DNA from: Notamacropus eugenii
Taxonomy: Eukaryota > Chordata > Mammalia > Diprotodontia > Macropodidae
Reading direction: 5' to 3'
NCBI RefSeq assembly: GCF_028372415.1
Contig: NC_092872.1
Coordinates: 513,484,224 to 513,548,223 of the forward strand
Length of the DNA stretch: 64,000 nt
The notes under the pieces are model-generated. The model was given only the letters and a program-made list of their open reading frames with translations. It did not search any database and was not told where the DNA came from. The first letter of the stretch is position 1; the number at the start of each line of letters is the position of its first letter. The position numbers were made by a program, and so were the translations under genes. Shown here piece by piece: positions 10,660-22,000 of this stretch.

Positions 10660-13600
10660 CTATTCTTCATCCACATCTGCTACAAACTGTGAGTGGTGTT
10701 CAGGTGACTTGCTGTGCGTTTTGCTTAGGTGAAGTTTTACTGCATGTTTGCTTGCAAAGGTCCGACAACACAACTTACACTTGAATTTAGAGTCTGTGTC
10801 CTCTTCCGCAGCTACAGTTTCCGGTGACCTTTGAACTGATACCCTGGAGATCTCTTGCTCAACCTTTGTTTGCTGTTCCACTGCCAGTCGGTTCATGTCC
10901 TTCATTTGGAAGCCTAGGTGGGACTCTAAATGGCTGATGTAGGTAGAAGGGGTTCTAAACTGAGATGCACAGTCACTACAATAGAAGATGGGATGTCCTT
11001 TGTCCATATTTTTCAAAAATTTTGTCCCTCCAGTTTTCCTAAGCTGATATTTGACGTTTGCCAGCCAGTGGCTAATGGTGGTCATAGATAGTCCAGTAAA
11101 CTTGGAAATCTGCATACGTTCTTGAGGACCCAAATCTGACAAGAGATATTTCCCTTCTGATGTCTGAAAGAGGCTTGAGGCAAACTGAGCCTGCAGGATC
11201 AGAAGATGTTGAGGATTCCAGTTGGATTGCCTGCCCTTCCTCTTATGCAAAGTGGAGACTTCTGTAGAGACATCTTCAAAGCGCCTGACCTCCATCTCTA
11301 GCTTCATGGAAGGAACCCTAGAAGAGGTCGTGCTGGGTTTTGGTGTGGTAGCTTTGGGAAGAACTTTGACCATGTCGGCAATGTCAGACAGAGCATGCTT
11401 CTGTGGTGGGGAAGTACAAGATTGTGCTTGTGCTGACTCTGCCTTCTTGCTTTTAGATTTAGTCAGATCAATGGGCTGATCATTGTTTTCAAACATGTAG
11501 CGCCTGGATACACTTCCCGGCCTGGATGGGGCTGGAGACAAAACTGGCTTTTCAAGGATGTTGAGATTCGGTTTATGAAACATAGAAATTGTGCTTGAGC
11601 TGGGACTGGAACTGGATGGAGAACGTAGAGGTTCGGTGGCCTTGCCCAGGTGATTATTCAACACAGACTGCAGGGCACTGAGTGGGTTAATACAAGGTAG
11701 AGCTGGAGCATGGTTGGTGGTGATACAGCCATTGCTAAGAGAAGATGTGGATTCTATAGGTTGGGATTTCTCTCTAGTGCTGTTCTCTTTCACTTTGTCC
11801 TCCTCTTTGTGGGGAGGAGGATCATTCTTTCTGGAGTCTGAAGGAGTCTCACTCTTGGGGAGAGATTCGCCCTCACTGTGGCTCAAGGAGGATGCATCAG
11901 TGACAGGGCTGTCCTTTGAGTACTCCTTCTGTCCTTCCTCCTTGTCCTCTGACTCTTTCTTCACTTGAGTGCACTGAGCTAGGTTTGTGGGGACAGAAAC
12001 AAGGGGCATTACCTTCCACTTTGGAGCTATTGGTCTTAACTTATTAGTGATGGTTGGCCGAATCTGGAGTACCTGGGAGCCCATAGGCAAAGAAGACTTT
12101 GTGCCTTCTGACAGCTGGTAGGCTGCATGGATGCTGGGATATGCACTCCAACTGGGAGCCCCATTTTGGGCTTTGTTGATAGCTGTGGTAACTGTGTTTT
12201 CTAATGACTTTAAAATGTCTCCTCCACCCTTTGAACCATCTTCCAAGTCTTCTTCCCTAAGATATTGATATTTTATTGTAGGATCCAGTGGTTTTTGAAG
12301 AGTGTCTTCATATTCTTCACCCTTGACCACTTTTTCATCTTTGTTAGTCTCCTCTGGTTTTTCTTTTTTGCTTTCTTTCTTAAGTTCTATTGGAGGTGCT
12401 GCACATTCTGAAGTTATGTTACTAGATGGCTTAGAAGATAGAGTATCATTTCCCGGGGCCTCTGACAATGACTGCATTTTCTCCACTGCCAGTGGATCCA
12501 GCACCAGCTGCTTTCCTTTCTTGGAAGCGGAGCTAGTGACTTTCAAAAAGTGACCTGTGACCATCATGTGAGTAGTGAGCTGTTGCAAGGTGTCATGAGA
12601 GCTCCCACATTCCATGCATTTCAGGATCTGAGATTTGCAGGCCTCAAACTGCCAGGTATAGCTGGCACCATTTTGATAGCCATAGCGATTGTTTGAGGAC
12701 AACTGCAGGTTGGCATTCTTTTGAGAGGAAAATGTTTCTGCAAATGATCCAGTAGTAGAATCTGGGGAGCAGGGCCGATTGACATCAAAAACACGTTTCT
12801 TTGCCGGGTTGACCATTTTCGAAGAAATGGCTGGTACTGGCTCCTTCAAAGGCACTTTTTGGTAATGTTTTGTTTTTATCATGTGAACACTCAAATCTTG
12901 CAGGGAATCAAAGGAGTCACCACAAAACATACATTTGAGAACTTTTTGTGCATCTTCCTTATCCATGTCCTGAAAAGCCCTTTTCCGTGGCTTTGAATAG
13001 CTGGTAGGTCTGTGCTTGTCCTTTTTGCGGTTATCATCTTGGTAGTGCCCGGTTTCATTCATGTGCACGGTTAACTCTACCAAGGTATCATAGGCAGCAC
13101 TACACTGTCGACACCGAAACCTGCTGGCCCCTGTGAACACAGTCCCACACATCTTACTACTCTGTCGATACAACTGCACAGAGCTGAAAAGATTGGGTTT
13201 GGAGACAGGCCTGGAAGGCAAATTCTGCTGTAAGCTTTTGGATAAAGCATCTTGATGCCAATCAAAGTCACTTTTGTTACTTCCATTTCGTGTGTCACAA
13301 CCTTTCCGCTCACTGCTTGACAACTTGAGGCCAAGACCGAGACCTGTCCAATAGGAATCAGACAGGATGTTGGCATAGACGGCAGTCATCTTATCCATGC
13401 AGTTGTGTGTTTCATTCTGAAGTTTGGGGTGGGTGGTAGCTTTCTTGTCCTGGGCATCTCGACAGCATACGCTTTTAATGTCTGCCACCTGGTCACTGGC
13501 ATCACTTAAAAGAGATTCATTTTCGGCATCCTGATTAGATAAATGACTTACTGGAGAGTTCTGGTAGCTAAAGCTACCTTTCTGCTCTGTGCCTGTCTCT

Positions 13601-13724
13601 AGCTCTTCATCTGTGCCTGGGTCATTGCTGCCCTGAAGTTGAACTACGGAATTGCTGTCCTCATCATCTTCCTCTTCCTCTTTGATTTCGTCCTCCTCCT
13701 TCAATTCTTCCTCTTGAACATAAC
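10660..13724 (-). CDS. TSHZ2: Teashirt zinc finger homeobox 2, main coding exon (5' partial)
   Basis: TSHZ2 is a nuclear zinc-finger/homeodomain transcription factor of the teashirt family, generally a repressor in development. Numbering below assumes 13 residues from an upstream exon, giving 1034 aa, the length I recall for human TSHZ2. Seen in order: acidic Glu/Asp run (about 17-35); C2H2 finger 1 (C218, C221, H234, H240); finger 2 (C278, C281, H294, H300); finger 3 (C383, C386, H399, H405); a Lys/Glu-rich linker near 450-480; PIDLT at 764-768, of the CtBP-docking type; an atypical homeodomain (about 841-911) with the WLANVKYQ recognition-helix signature; finger 4 (C929, C932, H945, H949); finger 5 (C996, C999, H1012, H1017). 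It ends DVDEE then TAG. The frame stays open upstream to 13821, but those 32 codons lie beyond a splice acceptor and are intronic. The paralogues TSHZ1 and TSHZ3 differ clearly in the N-terminus and linkers. All key Cys/His residues are intact. Confidence 0.97.
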
Positions 13725-13760
13725 CTGAAAGAGAAGAGGAACAGATGAAATGACAGGGTA
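13725..13760 (-). other. TSHZ2: Splice acceptor of the TSHZ2 coding exon
   Basis: Read on the minus strand, a pyrimidine run ends in ctctttcag immediately before GTTATGTTC. The AG is at 13725-13726 and the first exon base is 13724. The junction falls after the first base of a glycine codon (phase 1). This matches the family: the first coding exon supplies about 13 basic residues plus one G, and this exon supplies GT. It explains why the reading frame upstream of 13724 loses similarity to TSHZ proteins. Confidence 0.88.
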
Positions 13761-14120
13761 CGTACCCTACTCCAATTTCAAGCCTCGTGCTAAGTGCTTC
13801 CTGTCCTGAACTGAATGCCAATTTAATCTACACTTTTATGAACTGTTAGCAATGGAAAGAGGAAAAAGCCAAATGATGTCTTTTGTGGAGTCTACTGCTT
13901 TTTATTGGCAGGCAATCATAATTCTTTATAACTTCCCAGAATCCCAAGTTAATAATTTTCACGTTTAAGGAATATCACTCTAACATGTTTATAATGGAAC
14001 GGTTGCAAAATCCATATGTATGATTTTCAGGCAGGACTCTAACCCCACTCCTATTTAGTTGGCTCCATCTTGCCTCCAGGGAGAAGAATGATGACGAGAA
14101 ATAGAAATGAGATCTTGATC
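13761..14120. other. Intron stretch, nothing identified
   Basis: No gene or clear repeat in the first few hundred bases of intron next to the acceptor. Confidence 0.5.
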
Positions 14121-14270
14121 CTTGCCAACTTAGCTATTATTAGGACCTTCATTCCAATCATAAGACCAGGGTTCAAATCCCAGACCTGCTGCTTCCTATC
14201 CTGCCCATCTTGGGCAAATCTCTTCACTTCAGAGGATGTCAGGTTCCTTATTTGGAAAATAGGGGGGTGA
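14121..14270 (+). repeat. MIR-like SINE, member A of a local pair
   Basis: 'gttcaaatcccagacctgct' and 'catcttgggcaaatctcttc' are MIR core phrases. It shares an unusual head (cttgcca.cttagctatta) and 'gcttcctatcc' with the copy at 15570-15690. Confidence 0.65.
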
Positions 14271-14914
14271 GGAAGAGGGTAGAGTGGATTCGGTGGTATG
14301 CTGGTACATGTTGAACAACTGATTCTTGGAGAGAAAAGTGTAAAGATGATACACTTTTTAGTTTCATATGCATTATTAACCTTTTCTCCATCATTTTCTT
14401 AAATCTAAACGATCAACAAATCAATAGCTTTTTCTGATTTCCAAGGTCTAAATGCTCACATTGACAGTTTAATAATCAACTCCTGAAAGAGTTAGGTTCA
14501 GCACATCCCTGGGGGGACAAGACAATAACCAAGGCCCTTCAAGTTCTAAATGTGATGCTTCATCATAGGATCATATTAACAAATCAATTCTACTTGCTCC
14601 AAAGGGATTTTAGTTGAGTGAGTCTTTAGTGAGGTCCTCCTTAGATGCAAGGCCGTAAAGATGAACAAAACCAAGGCACTATGGTCAAGGCACTTTCTGT
14701 GGTAGGAGGGATGAGCCATGTACGAATAACTGTGACTTAAAACAGAGGGAAATACACACCACAACAGGTTTAAACAAAGTACTCTGGGGAGTTCAGAAGA
14801 AGGGAGAGATCATTTTCAGCACAGGGTATCTCAGGAAATCTGAATAGAAAATGGATTATTTGAGCTGGGTTTGGAAAGACTTTTATAAGGAAGAGAGGGA
14901 AGGGTGGCAGAATT
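14271..14914. other. Intron stretch, nothing identified
   Basis: No recognisable gene or repeat. A weak MIR-tail-like phrase occurs near 14530-14560. Confidence 0.4.
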
Positions 14915-15110
14915 CAAGATGGCAGAGTGATATACTGAACTTGAAGTCAGAAAGACCTGGATTCAAATTCTACCTCAGAGCCTTACTAACTCTGTGACCC
15001 TTGGCAAGTTGCTTACCCTCTCTAGGCCTAACTTTCCTCATTTAGAAAAATGAGGGGATGGTTATGATGGTCTCTAAGGTCACTTCTGGCTATAAATCTT
15101 TAGGAATATT
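14915..15110 (+). repeat. MIR-like CORE-SINE
   Basis: 'cctggattcaaattctacct', 'ctctgtgacccttggcaagt' and 'gatggtctctaaggtcactt' in consensus order, sense orientation. Confidence 0.8.
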
Positions 15111-15249
15111 TTAAATTTTAATTTAAATGAACAACCTTTTATTTTCTCCCCCATTGCCCCCAGCCTTAGATCTATGACTCTATGATTCCAAAGGTAGCTT
15201 TAGCAGAAATTATTCCACATGCAAAGGGGAGAATGTGGGCAAATGGTAA

Positions 15250-15545
15250 ACATCAGAGTCATAAAATATCAAAATCTGAAGACACCTTAGAAGCCATCTC
15301 CCCCAACTCATAGCTTGAAGGAATCCTCTTCACAACATATTAGAAAATGGTCATCCATCTATTGCTTAAAAGACCTTCAGTGGTGGTAGAGAGAAAGTGA
15401 GGCAGGGGAGAGGGAGGGAACCTGCTACCTCCTGATGTATCCCATTCTATTTTGAGATGTCTCTAATGGTTAGGAAGTCTTGCTTTACTTAGAGCTTAAA
15501 TTTCCATTTTTCCAACTTCCAGCCTAACTCTGCCCTCTGGGACCA
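15250..15545 (+). repeat. CR1/L3-like LINE fragment
   Basis: Shares ordered phrases with copies at 30572-30920 and 37060-37290: 'cagagtcataaaatatcaaa', 'accttagaagccatctc', then 'aacttccagcctaactctgc' and 'ctgggaccaagcagaacaat'. These are typical of old CR1/L3 LINE 3' regions in mammals. Confidence 0.6.
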
Positions 15546-15569
15546 AGCAGAACAATTCCTCCTTGTTCC

Positions 15570-15690
15570 CTTGCCATCTTAGCTATTAGCAGCAAGAAGA
15601 TCAGGGTTTGAATCCCAGCCTTGCCGCTTCCTATCCTTATCCCATAATCTTGGGCAAATCCTTTTACTTCCCAGGATAGTCCTCCAGATA
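15570..15690 (+). repeat. MIR-like SINE, member B of a local pair
   Basis: Same head and core as 14121-14270 with a 17-nt deletion. The two lie about 1.45 kb apart in the same orientation. Confidence 0.6.
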
Positions 15691-16945
15691 CCAGAAGATA
15701 GTAGTAGTTCAGTTTGGAGAGGTTTCTTGAAGAGGGACAGTGCGACATAAGACTGGGAAAGAAGACTGGGGCCAGATTCCAGAGCGTCTGCAATGAGTGT
15801 TGGTTGTAGAGACATTATATTTTCAGTAGTCAATGAAGTTTGTTGCAGATCAGCCATTTGTACAGTATGATGTACATTATTCTATAAAGGTGGGCTCCAA
15901 ATAGAAGCTAAGGCCTAGAAGGCCAGGGAAGGGGTATGATGGAACATCTGAATAGACTATTCCACTGCTGGCTAGGAAATGCAATCATTTCAAAATAATG
16001 ATTAAAAGGTTTTTAAATAAGAACGGAGTATTTGGGGACGATCCTATTATGCTCTAACAGATTTAAGGAGACATTTCCAGAGGACTCTTAAAATGCCCTC
16101 TCAATTTTGTGCCTGCAATTCTGAACACACCATGATTTGTGGGTACAAATCACAGGATGCCAATTACCTGTTTGATTTGTGGATATGAAATGCTGCTGGG
16201 AGCATGATGCTTTCCGGGGGTCCCAATTCTCTGGCAGGCTAGGGGAAAACTAACAGTATGGACAAAATCGAGACATGGGGGAGGGGATAAGAAGGAATTA
16301 ATAAGCAAATCTCTCTCCATCATGATGGAGAATACAGCAGTCCATATCCAGGTCCTTTTTCTGTTCTCTGCTTGGATTTTGAGGGTGATATCTAGCTGAT
16401 GTTTTATTGTTGATGAAGAATGGATTTCTATGTTTGGAAAAAGTAAGAATTGTATCATCCAATTTCCATATATTTTTCCTACCTCCTTGTCCCTTTACTC
16501 CTAAGTAGCTCATAGTGAGGATTTGAAAAGGAAATAGCTAGATTTAGGCTTAACTCTCAGAAAGTCGACTGGTAAGGAAATGAACAATATAATGGGTCAA
16601 GGATGGGGGTCTTGTGTTTAAGAATTAAGAGGAAGCACAGCAAACATAGATTTTACTTCACAGATTCCTAGTGTAGAGGAGAGGCAGCATGGTGTAGTTG
16701 GACTGGGAGTTTAATACTATGCCTCCATAAGGACAATACAAACAACCGAAAAGGAGGGAATTATAGTCAAAATTATAGCAAATGGCGGAGGTTTTGGGGG
16801 GAGGATGTGAGGAAGAGGCAGGAAAGTACTAGGGTTCTATATGGCACAATGTAAATGTTTTGACTGATTTTTTTGTGTCTATGCACACAAACAAATTAAA
16901 AAATTTAAAAGCACTGTTGAATTCAGTAATATTATGTCCAACATA
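15691..16945. other. Intron stretch, mostly unassigned
   Basis: A short MIR-head-like phrase at 16680-16710 ('gaggcagcatggtgtagttg') is the only repeat signature seen. No gene; frames up to 102 codons lack domains. Confidence 0.4.
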
Positions 16946-16949
16946 GGGG

Positions 16950-17145
16950 GGAAATCTATTTATTTAGAAAATGTGAATTTGGAATCCTAAGACATAGATT
17001 CTAATTCCAATACACCACATGTATGACCCAAAGCAAGGCATTTAAGCAGAGGATGACTCAGTTTCCCCATGTGTAAAATGAGGCAGTGCGACAGATGGCC
17101 TCCAAGGTACTTTCCAGTTTTAAATCTTATGCTTTTATGAACTGT
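16950..17145 (+). repeat. MIR-like CORE-SINE
   Basis: 'tgactcagtttccccatgtg', 'taaaatgaggcagtgcgaca' and 'gatggcctccaaggtacttt' mark a sense copy. Confidence 0.75.
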
Positions 17146-18770
17146 TACTAATTGGTTGTTTTTACAAATAACCAGTTTACTGAATCCAAAACTCACACTT
17201 TTTTCTTCCAAATTATTTTGTATGTATAAACACAGCTGCTACATCACCAGTGGGAAGTCTACCTTACAGACAATAAGATATGAAGATAAAAATAAGGCAA
17301 AGCAAAACAAAAATTTGCAAATAAGAAGAATGGCTCCGTGTATGGGCCCACAGAGCAGATAGCATATTGTGAATATATTATCTTATAGGTAATTGAGGTT
17401 AAACCCTCAGCATATATAACAGTGCAAAAGAAAATGAACAAGAAATCAGGAGAAAAGATGAAAAATGACCTGAATTCTGTCATGGTGATTTGCTGAATAT
17501 GGCTAAAGTCCTGAATTGCTCTTTTGGAAATGTATACTTATTCACTCACAGGCATGAAATCTGCCCAACCTGAGTTCTTGCACACAGGTGGAAATGAGAA
17601 ATATTTTCCTCTCTCATGATATCTGGAAGCTTAATATTAGAGCCCATCTTTTCCTTACAATCTACTTTGTCCTTCTAAATGGATTCTCCAGAAGAAAAGT
17701 ATGAGGCAGCAAAACCCTCCCCCACAATACAGATAAAATTTTCTGCTTAATTAGGCATTGACATGTTTACTATAACCTTTATAGAAGAGTAACTCATGCT
17801 GAGCAGTCCTTTTTTTTCCCTTCATAGCACAGACTTAAATCTAACACCAGTGATAAGAGAATACATTGAAAGGCCTCATGAGAAAGGACAAGTGCCAAGT
17901 CCACGATGGTGAGAATTATTTTTTTTAACTGTGGCTAAAGATTTCAAGATTCTTTTAAAAAATACATTTTAATATCATACATCATTAAAATCGGTCACTT
18001 TAAGTGATTTTATTTGCCACTGGCAATTTCTAGAAAGAGCAGAGGTGTTCAAGATGTAGGCAACCTGGGTATATAATGAATATCATCTATCTGCCTCTCC
18101 CTCTAACCATGATTCGTTTTCAAGTATTGGGCTACATGTAAATCATTTCATAACGTGAAATACAGTGAGTTCTTTATTTGAATGCCTAACTAATGGAAGG
18201 AACCAGAGCATTGTGTTAAGTTATAGTCAGAGGGATTTTCTGTTCCTGTGCCACGGCAATGGTTAAAATAGATCATGTTATCAATATTATTAACTTATGG
18301 ATTTTAATAAGCAAGAATCACTTCAAAATCCAAAACACTATTTTCAATGGTCCCGGACCTTTCCAGCCTATACCTAACTGATCAGCTACATATCTCTCCA
18401 CTTTAAATGTGAAGGAGAAACACTTAAAAGACTGATTTTTAAAAATTCATTTGTTAAGAACTAGCTATTGTTGTTACATGTATATACTGTTATATGTACA
18501 TATGTTACATGTATTGTCTCTGAGACAGGACAAAACAGAGGCCCTTGTATTTTTCACGGAAATCTCTGAAATCTCCTAGAGAGGGAGTGGAGCAGCAGGG
18601 ATTCCCAGCAGTGTTTGTGAGTTTTAGGTAACTTAGATCACCCAATATGTTGCCTCTTCTCTCAGCTCCACTCTTAATTTTTTTAGACTTTTTACCATGT
18701 TTTAGTGGTCTCCTTACCCTAGAAGACCCTTTTCTCCCTGTGACACCTCCTATCTTTACTGAGTTCCTCC
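17146..18770. other. Intron stretch, nothing identified
   Basis: AT-rich single-copy-looking DNA. A small direct repeat of tgttacatgtat occurs at about 18473-18512. No gene recognised. Confidence 0.4.
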
Positions 18771-19045
18771 CAGAGCCTCCATTGAGGAAGTGCCCCACTC
18801 ACTTCTCACTACTCTCCTAGCTCCTCTCCTGACTCTCCATATTTCTTCACCATGTCCCTATATAGGTTGTATCTCCCTATCTTACCCCTGTTTTTGACTT
18901 CCCATTATGTGTTGTCCTCCCCTGTTAGAATGTAAAATTCCTAAAGGGCAGAGATTTTCTTTCTTCTTGCTTGTACTTGTTTTTCCAGTTCTTAGCACAG
19001 CTCCTGGGGCATAATAAGTCTTTAATAAATGTTTATTGTTGATAA
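18771..19045 (+). repeat. L2-type LINE 3' end
   Basis: 'gttagaatgtaaaattccta', 'aagggcagagattttctttc', 'cagttcttagcacagctcct' and 'aataagtctttaataaatgt' follow the L2 3' end exactly in order. Confidence 0.85.
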
Positions 19046-19694
19046 TAACAAATCTCCTTGTTCTAACTCAAATTCTTTGTTACAGGTTGTCTATTCATTT
19101 TAGGTAAGTTCTATGGGCCTCTCTCCTGGTGTGTTATAGGGTACATGTGAAATTTTAGAAACACATACACACTAAGGAATAGATTTTTGAATCAAATACA
19201 TATTGTTATCATCCATCACTCTTTATGAAATGGCTCATCATGAAATGGGGGTGAGAACATAGTGCCAACTCTTGCAAATCCTACCAAGCTAGAAAGGTTT
19301 TGAGTGCAGACGTGGTCAGTTTATTATTCAAGGAGAAGCTTGCTTAAGTGAAAAGAGGCTTATAATCGGAAGGCTGGCCACCAGGTCAATTTTCAGTCAA
19401 AGAAATTTACTAAAACCAGCTATCGAAGGGAAGAAGTCTTATGGTCTTCAAATATGGAGATGAATTAGTCAGTGGAGAAAGTACTCAAACCATGATTCAT
19501 GCTGTCCCTATCTACTGGCTCTTCTCATCCTATATACAAGTAGACTCACATCTCTCCAAATTCTCAAAAAAAACCCAACAAAAAAAACAACCCCAAACCC
19601 ATTACTTTATCCTGCCATTCTTGCTAAATTTCATATTGTGCCTTTCTGCTTCTCTGCTAAACCCCTTTAAAAGTATGAAATATGTATAGCAGCT
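19046..19694. other. Intron stretch, nothing identified
   Basis: No gene or clear repeat; an A-rich run occurs near 19566-19590. Confidence 0.4.
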
Positions 19695-20175
19695 CTCTTT
19701 GGTAGCAAATAATTGGACATTGAGAGAATGTCTCTCAAACTGGGAAATAGCTAGACAAGTTGTGGATTATGATTGTGATGGAATACTATTGTACTGTACG
19801 AAATGATGAGCAGGTTGGTTTTAGAAAAACATGTAAAGATTTGCATGAAATAACAAAGAATGAAATGAGTGGGACCAAGAGACCATTGTATACAATAACA
19901 GCAAATACTATTAGAAAAAGAACTGTGAACAACTAAGTTATTCTGAGTTTTATAAATTTTCAAATCAACTACAAAGGACCTATGAAGGAAGATCGTATCC
20001 ACCTCCACAGAAAGGACTAATAAACAGAAGACCATATAGTATGGTTTTACATATATACATACATACATGTCAAATGGTGGCCTCCTCTAGTGTAGGGTAG
20101 AGAGGGAGGGAGACAATCCAAAACTTAAAATGCAATAAAAAATTAGATTAAAAAAGAGAAAAAAAGTATACATAC
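19695..20175 (+). repeat. Marsupial-type retroposon 3' fragment, copy 1
   Basis: Contains 'gtgatggaatactattgtac', 'aaatgatgagcaggttggtt', 'gaatgaaatgagtgggacca', 'tatccacctccacagaaagg' and a final A-rich end. I recognise this as a very common marsupial interspersed sequence, probably a LINE 3' UTR, but I cannot name the family with certainty. Related copies are at 54225-54600 and 57950-58285. Confidence 0.6.
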
Positions 20176-20204
20176 ATATATAATGTGTATCTCTAATTCT
20201 CATC

Positions 20205-21330
20205 TTCTCACACTAGTTTTCTAAACCCTCTAAAATCTGGCTTCTGATTTCATTATTCAACTACAATGCTCTCCTTAAAGTTAGCAGTGATCTTAAAGGA
20301 CTGACTTTTTCAGTCCTCATGCTTCTGGACTTCTCTATATTATTTACATTGGTGATCACCTTTTCCTCCTGAAAATTATCTTCTCTCTTGCTTTTTGTGA
20401 CATATGCTTTCTTGGTTTTCCTTCTAACTATCTAAACACTCCTCAGTCTCCTTTATAGAATCTTCATCTTCACCATTCCCCCAATGGTGGATGGACTCCA
20501 GGACTTGATATCTGGTCTTCATTTCTTCTCTTTATGTGGTCATTAACTCCCATATGTTCAGCTTTCATCTCTATGCAAATGATCCCGATTCATATATTCT
20601 ATATATCCATTCCCAGCCTTTCTTTCTGAACTCTAATTCCACATTTTTAACTTTTCTTAGACATTTCTAGCTGGATGTTCCACAGACATCTTAAATTTGA
20701 CATGTCCAAAATAGAACTTATTCCCCCCCAACCCCTTCTCTTACAGACTTCCCTATTTCTGTGAGGGCCACCACCATCTTCCTAGTCTTCCAGGTTCACA
20801 GTCTTGACATGCTCTTGGATTTTTTACTCTAACTCACTCATATCCAATCAGCTTGTCTTCTTTTCCTTAATGTCTGTTATATCTGTCCCCTTCTCTTCAT
20901 TCACATAACCACCCTAGTTCAGGCCTTAATCACTTCTTACCTGGATTATTCTAATTGGTCTCCCTACTTCAAGTCTTTCTCAACTATAATCTACCCTTCT
21001 AAAAGCTCTTAAAATGATTTTCCTAAAGCATAATTGTGTCACAATTCCCCTAACTCACCACCACCCCCAATAAATTTCAGTGGCTCCCTCTCAAATACAC
21101 AATTTTTTGTTTGGGGTTTAAAGTTCTTCACAAGCTGACTCATGCTTATATTTCTGCTCATCTTACACATTATTCCCCTCCATATACTCTGTGGTGGAGC
21201 AACACGCACACAACACTTATCTCTTATTTCTGTACCTTTGCCCTGACTCTGACCATACCTAGAATGTTCACCTCCGCCTTTTGATATTTCTCCATGTACA
21301 CAGCTACTCTCCCACTCCCACCCCCCCTTG
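20205..21330 (+). repeat. L2-type LINE, copy 1 of a tandem pair
   Basis: Broken remains of the L2 reverse-transcriptase C-terminal region. Ordered phrases include 'gttcaggccttaatcacttc', 'ttacctggattattctaatt', 'gattttcctaaagcataatt', 'ttcagtggctccctctcaaa' and 'gttcttcacaagctgactca'. Many stops and indels; not functional. Confidence 0.8.
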
Positions 21331-21334
21331 TTCA

Positions 21335-22000
21335 TGAAAGCCTTCATAGCTTCTCACCTGGATTACTGTAATAACCTTCTACTTTGACTCTGGCTTGTCG
21401 TTTCCTACTCCAATCCTTCCTTTGCACAGCTGTCAAAGTTATTTTCTTAAAGTGAAGGCTTGACCACATCATTGCCCTACTCAATAAACTCCAATTTCTC
21501 TCTTTTACCTTCAAGATCAAATATAAACTCCTCTTCTTGTCATTTAAGGTCCTTTGCAATCTGGCTCCAGTCTATCTTTCTAGCTTTATTCCATATTACT
21601 TCTCTTCCTAAACCTTACAGGCCAACCAAACTGATCTTACTTTTCCTTATATCTTTTACCCCATCTTTCCTCTCTGTGCCTTTGCACTGTTGGTCCCCAT
21701 GCCTGGATTGTACCATCTCCTTCACCTCCACCTCTTTGAATCTTCTGTTTCCTTCAAGATTCAGTTAAGGTACTACCGTCTTTCCCAATTCCACTCAAAT
21801 CCTAATTTTCTCCCTCCCCAAATTTCCTTGTATTTATTTTGTACAAACACCTTATGTATCATCTCTCATGACAGAATGCAAATTCTTTGAGGCCAAGAGC
21901 TTTCTTTCTTTCTTCCTTCCTTTTTAAATTTCCCTTTGTATCCCCAGCAACTAGATCAGTATCTGGCGCATAGTAGGTACTTTAAAAATCTTGATGACTG
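21335..22000 (+). repeat. L2-type LINE, copy 2 of a tandem pair, with 3' end
   Basis: The same region starts again ('cttctcacctggattactgt', 'tcctttgcaatctggctcca') and continues to a normal L2 3' end ('tgtatccccagcaactagat', 'ctggcgcatagtaggtactt'). It is head-to-tail with the preceding copy. Confidence 0.82.

Noticed and set aside
11222..13376. Several 83-99 codon frames overlapping the TSHZ2 exon on either strand
   Set aside because: They are shadows of the TSHZ2 coding frame without their own domains.
13725..13821. In-frame upstream extension of TSHZ2 beginning at a methionine at 13821
   Set aside because: The extension lies beyond a clear splice acceptor and has no similarity to TSHZ N-termini, which are short and basic.
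20205..22000. Possible protein-coding gene from several ~100-codon frames
   Set aside because: The frames come from decayed L2 reverse-transcriptase sequence with multiple stops.
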